Positions 60,102 to 64,000 of a stretch of DNA of 64,000 nucleotides are shown here, in pieces (the stretch's first letter is position 1; every line of letters starts with the position of its first letter). The notes under the pieces were generated by a model, which had not been told where the DNA came from, ran no database searches, and saw only the letters and a program-made list of their open reading frames with translations. This DNA is from Ambrosia x helenae (taxonomy: Eukaryota > Streptophyta > Magnoliopsida > Asterales > Asteraceae): the NCBI GenBank assembly GCA_030844895.1, contig CM061228.1:140170444-140234443 (forward strand), read 5' to 3'. The translations under genes and the position numbers were made by a program.

Positions 60102-62741
60102 TGTCACACCCTCAAAATCCACTTGCGGAGTTTTACCGCGAGGCGCATGACAAACCAGGATCCAAACCAACGATCACAATAAACAAGTCTAAATGTAATT
60201 AATGCAATACCAAAACATAGTTTTAAAATTCCCGTTTACAGCGGAAGCTTATTCAAAATAAAGTTCAACATAATTAACCAACGTTCAATGTTTATGAAAT
60301 CATGCAACTCTATCTAGACGCCGTGCAGACGCGTGCGCCCTAGTTCCATGTGCTACCTTAGCGACCTGAGAAAACATGTAAAAGTTTACGTCAGCACAAA
60401 AATGCTGGTGAGTTTACAGGTTTGCAGTTCAAGTACCAAGTTCACCTGTCCATACTATAACAAATAGAAAACCAGTATACGCTAGCTAGGCGTACGTTTT
60501 GTTACTACCACGATTGGAAAACCATTACTAACTCGAATACCAGTTTTGTGCCCGAATAGTTCCAAATGTTCCTGTTGTTCCTGTTTGAGACAATATGCAC
60601 TCGCCCGGCCCTCCAAGCCGACGAGCGGGGTTGGTCACTCCCAATAGCGCTATTCACATTTCCCCGTTGTGCAAACCCGCACATTCATGGTTCCCCCCGG
60701 GACTTCCAAAGATCGTGTAGTATACGTTAGAACCCATAGTATGACAGAATTTACCAAACAATCGTTTTAACACATGTTTTCTCCCCCGAAAGTATAAAAC
60801 CAGTTTAAAAGAGGGGCCGTAAACTCACCTTAAGTTGCTTTACTCCTAATCCCGAGTAAACTCAGCTGCTATGTTAGTCCCGTACAGTGGCGACCTAACA
60901 TACGACAGTTACAAGTACTTAGACTAATAACCCGCAGGTTAATTAGTCCCTAGATGTCCAGACCATAACCAAGTTCGTTTAGAAATACCGTGACTGTTTA
61001 ACTGACCCAAAGTACAAGACTCGACATCCCATTGGTGACCCGAGACTCCCCGTGTTATGTTTACGCTCCAAAACATACAATAACGCAAGTATACTTAACA
61101 TACGTTAGCACACAACAAATTATAGCACCTAGTTCACGTATCACCGAAATACATCCAAATATATGTTACCAAGTTATTAGACATGTTACGGGGTTCCTAG
61201 CATGTTACTACATGTTAAATCGGGTCTCGGAATGCTACTATACACTTACAGCAGCAGTACACGCGATTAGGAAAAGTCAACTAGCATTTAGGAAAGTCAA
61301 CTAGCAATTAGGAATCCTAATCGCCACTAATATAGGCGATTGGGGCTATACCATATGAAATTATTAGCATTTAGGGCTAATCACATGAACTTACTAGCAA
61401 TTGGGGCTAATCACATGAACTTACTAGCAATTGGGGCTAATCACATGAAGTTATAGGCGATTGGGGCTAATCACATGATATTATTGGCGATTAGCACCCC
61501 AATCGCATGAGTTACAGGCGATTAGCATTGCTACTCGCCTGTAACCATGCTGTTTCGGTTTTTCGCGCGTTTAACGCTCCAAATCAGATCCAGAGCGTGT
61601 GTAACTACCCAATATCATCCCAAACACTATCCTAAACATGTTTAACCCAAAGCCCTTCGTTCAACCTCGTAAAATCAGTCCTGCATGCAACCAAAGCAAT
61701 CCAAACACATACACGTAGCATGCAATATCATACCAACATACATAACAATAACCCTAATAATCAATTAATCAGGTTTCTATCATCATACTATCAATATCAA
61801 TTCTGACCTAGCATGATAACACATCAAAACATCATCAAGATTCATAAAAATCCTATCTTTCTAATCACACATACCCATAACGCATGTTTATTAATTATAA
61901 TCCGATTAATAACTCTTATTGACGATTTTCAGAAAGCTTTTTCGTTTATGATCAGGTCTGGACCATTAGGGATTGATTAAAAACGTTTACAAAGTGTTAT
62001 GGATGAGAATCAAACCTTGTAATTGTAAAAGATTGATGGTTAGACCTTGAAACCTTGTGTTTTTGATCAAAATCGCCTTCCAGAGGTTGTTTCAGTGTTT
62101 GGGGCGGTTATGGGACGACTAGGGTTTGTCTAATTGAGTTTAGGAGGTTAAGTGTTGTATTTATAGGCGTTTCTAGTCGTCCAGCCCGTTCCATGCGATT
62201 GTGCAGGTTTATACGCGATTAGGAATCCTAATCGCATGAACAGTAACGCGTTTGGGGCCTAATCGCATGAACAGTCATGCGATTAGTCCCAGTCGCACCA
62301 TATGAATCCCAGTCACACCATATGAACCCCAGTCACACCACATGATTCCCAGTCACACCACATGATTCCCAGTCACACCACATGAACCCCGTTTTAACAT
62401 ATGTTAACACATATTAATGTACCGACAAGTCACATAATGATTGTAAACACATAACACAAGTAAATACACATATTCACACTCGTTCACCAATTCCCGGGAC
62501 TCGAGACTCGTATGTTCCGTATGCCCTGACGATCCTACCGATCGTCACCGTTTGTACACTTGGTTAAGGACTGACATCTAACGAACCTCTAGACCAACAT
62601 CCAATGATCTTCTAGACTGACCAATAGTTCCCGAACCATAACCCGACTTAACTAACCCAGTTAAGTACAATATACGCGTGACTCGCTAAGGTAGACTTTC
62701 ATCTAGACAACGTTGTTAACCCGAATTTGCCAGGTGTCACA
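60102..62741 (-). repeat. Tekay-2 5' LTR (2,640 bp)
   Basis: Partner of 52107-54745. Promoter TATA at 62158-62165 on the minus strand. Minisatellites at about 61262-61540 and 62190-62395. Confidence 0.95.
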
Positions 62742-62754
62742 AAATTAATCATCA

Positions 62755-62835
62755 ACTGAACCCCAGATGAGTTGGTGAAACATTGGTCTGTTAAAACTTT
62801 GGGGCGGCCGTGTCACTGGGGTCGAGTCCCGTATG
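62755..62835 (+). repeat. tRNA-like sequence with B-box
   Basis: GGGTCGAGTCCCG (62819-62831) is a T-arm/B-box-like sequence preceded by GATGAGTTGGTGA, which resembles an A-box. It has no complete cloverleaf and is followed by a T-rich tail. Likely a SINE-like or tRNA-derived repeat. Confidence 0.45.
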
Positions 62836-62910
62836 ATTGATTTTTTTATTATTATTATCAAAAACAGATGATTTAACCTATGTAATTAATTCCAAACCAA
62901 GATTAATCGT

Positions 62911-62995
62911 TTTCAGGGTCCAGACCAGTTGGTCTGGGCTTGTGATTTAAAACACACGAGCCGGCCAAGGGCCGGGTTCGATTCCCAGCTTCAAC
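62911..62995 (+). repeat. tRNA-like sequence with perfect hairpin
   Basis: CCAGACCA-GT-TGGTCTGG (62920-62937) is a perfect 8-bp stem in the D-arm position. CCGGCC-AAG-GGCCGG follows. GGTTCGATTCC (62975-62985) is a consensus B-box. It is positioned before an AT-rich block like the one after 50572. Confidence 0.6.
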
Positions 62996-64000
62996 AAAAC
63001 ATTTTTTATACCATTTAAGCTTTATATATATTCACTTGTATTTTTGAAATTAGTTTTAAAATACTAAAACTCCTTTATAAATTCCACAAAAATTATTTTA
63101 TGTTATTATAGTAGAAAAGTTTAACATACAATTTTTATTTTTCCAAAAATTATTTATTTAATATATATAATAAATAATTCAAGTTTATTCTATTTTATTT
63201 ATAAAATTCTATAAAAATATCAAAACAATTATATAAATTTCCACAAAAATTATTCTAAGTTTATATAACATTAAACATTTCTAAAATGATTTTTATTTCT
63301 GAAAAATCATTTATTTAATATTTTTAATCAATTTTTGTTAGTTTTAATCATAAATAAATCATAATAAATTCATTTTTCAATATTTTTGCACCAAAATTTT
63401 ATATAAATTATTTCTATTTATTTAGAACAGAAATACAATTTTTAAATTAATAATTCTGTAATTTTAATATTTTTAAATATTAAAGTTATATTTTGACAAT
63501 TTGAAATAAATAGATTTAATATTCTATTTTTAAGAAAATAATTTTATAAAAATTATTTTCATATTAAAAACTTTATGATGTGACCATCTTTAATCTAAAA
63601 CTTACAAAAAGACTTTTGTTTATTTATTTAACAAATTTCTCTTATTTATTAAACATTCTATTTATTAATCAACGAATACTTATCCCCAATTCGAAACCCA
63701 AGAACATACTTGTAGACTAGATAGACTTAGACTTATTTGTTACCTTATACATAGGGTAATACTTGGCAACTTTGGGGCTACACTTATACTTTTTCTCGAG
63801 ACTTAATACTTCGCTAAGGTGAGTTTACGTAACCATGTTTATGCAATTCTTTATACTTACAACATTATACTTAAGCAATTCTACATACATGTCTAGTTGT
63901 AAACTTTAATGCCTCATGATTTAGACAACAACAACAGTTTCAACAAGTTTCAACAATACATAATCATTAGCCATGGCCAAGCCGGCGATACTCAATAATA
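62996..64000. other. AT-rich block related to 50.6-50.97 kb, then unrecognised DNA
   Basis: 62996-63420 shares phrases with 50573-50980 (TTTAAAATACTAAAAC, TTATTTAATATATATA and AATAAATTCATTTTTCA). After about 63430 the similarity ends. No gene was found to the window edge. Confidence 0.5.

Larger units (their letters stand above)
52107..62741 (-). mobile_element. Tekay-2: full-length Ty3/gypsy chromovirus, 10.6 kb
   Basis: LTRs at 52107-54745 and 60102-62741 bound an internal region closely related to Tekay-1. The four bases AAAT flank both ends (52103-52106 and 62742-62745). Five would be usual for this group, and the fifth base does not match. A PBS (TGGTATCAGAGCC, minus strand, about 60086-60098) and a PPT are present. 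The LTRs differ by two substitutions and a handful of single-base indels, so insertion was recent. Confidence 0.95.

Overview
The window is nuclear DNA of a flowering plant. A eudicot is certain from the intron-containing plant genes, a miR156-target SPL gene and the plant transposon families. Asteraceae is my best guess from the overall repeat style, but this is inference and not proven. There are no bacterial-type operons and no CRISPR arrays. About three quarters of the window is transposon-derived or featureless AT-rich sequence.

Layout. 1-5.7 kb: AT-rich intergenic DNA with a 5'-truncated LINE (14-bp target-site duplication, TSD), a 380-bp Mutator-type MITE (9-bp TSD) and a 113-bp tandem duplication. 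5.7-10.1 kb: the promoter side and first two coding exons of a sorting nexin 1 gene, cut off inside the PX domain. They sit upstream of a hAT-type element and a Helitron-like 3' end at 10,075, so transposon-mediated capture is plausible. 12.2-16.5 kb: a decayed Ty1/copia element with its 3' LTR, abutting an antisense LINE remnant. 17.7-18.5 kb: a second hAT-type element. 19.6-24.2 kb: the gene island. It has an intact two-exon SPL transcription factor gene with a miR156 site (+ strand) and, convergent to it, an intact six-exon NSE3/MAGE gene (- strand). 28.6-30.4 kb: an intact five-exon RING-finger gene with an N-terminal EAR-like motif. An Au-like SINE with a 14-bp TSD lies just downstream. 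31.4-33.3 kb: a broken PIF/Harbinger transposase. 33.5-46.2 kb: a truncated Ty1/copia element on the minus strand, with a 10.5-kb Ty3/gypsy Tekay-type chromovirus (Tekay-1) inserted into its LTR. 46.9-47.6 kb: a papain-like cysteine peptidase pseudogene on the minus strand. 47.9-52.1 kb: fragments of other LTR elements. 52.1-62.7 kb: a second Tekay element (Tekay-2). 62.7-64 kb: AT-rich DNA with tRNA-like, pol III box sequences.

The three intact genes act in separate pathways: phase-change transcription (SPL), SMC5/6 DNA repair (NSE3) and ubiquitin ligation (RING). Most of the novelty is in the two Tekay elements. Both carry an apparent 82-nt intron that joins an RGG-box exon to gag. Both have a duplicated polypurine tract (PPT) unit next to a hairpin whose stem varies by compensatory changes. 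Both have hairpin-forming minisatellites on either side of the LTR TATA box, and these differ between the two copies. Within each element the LTRs differ by only one or two substitutions plus homopolymer indels, so both insertions are very recent. Some of the breaks in their polyproteins may be sequencing errors.
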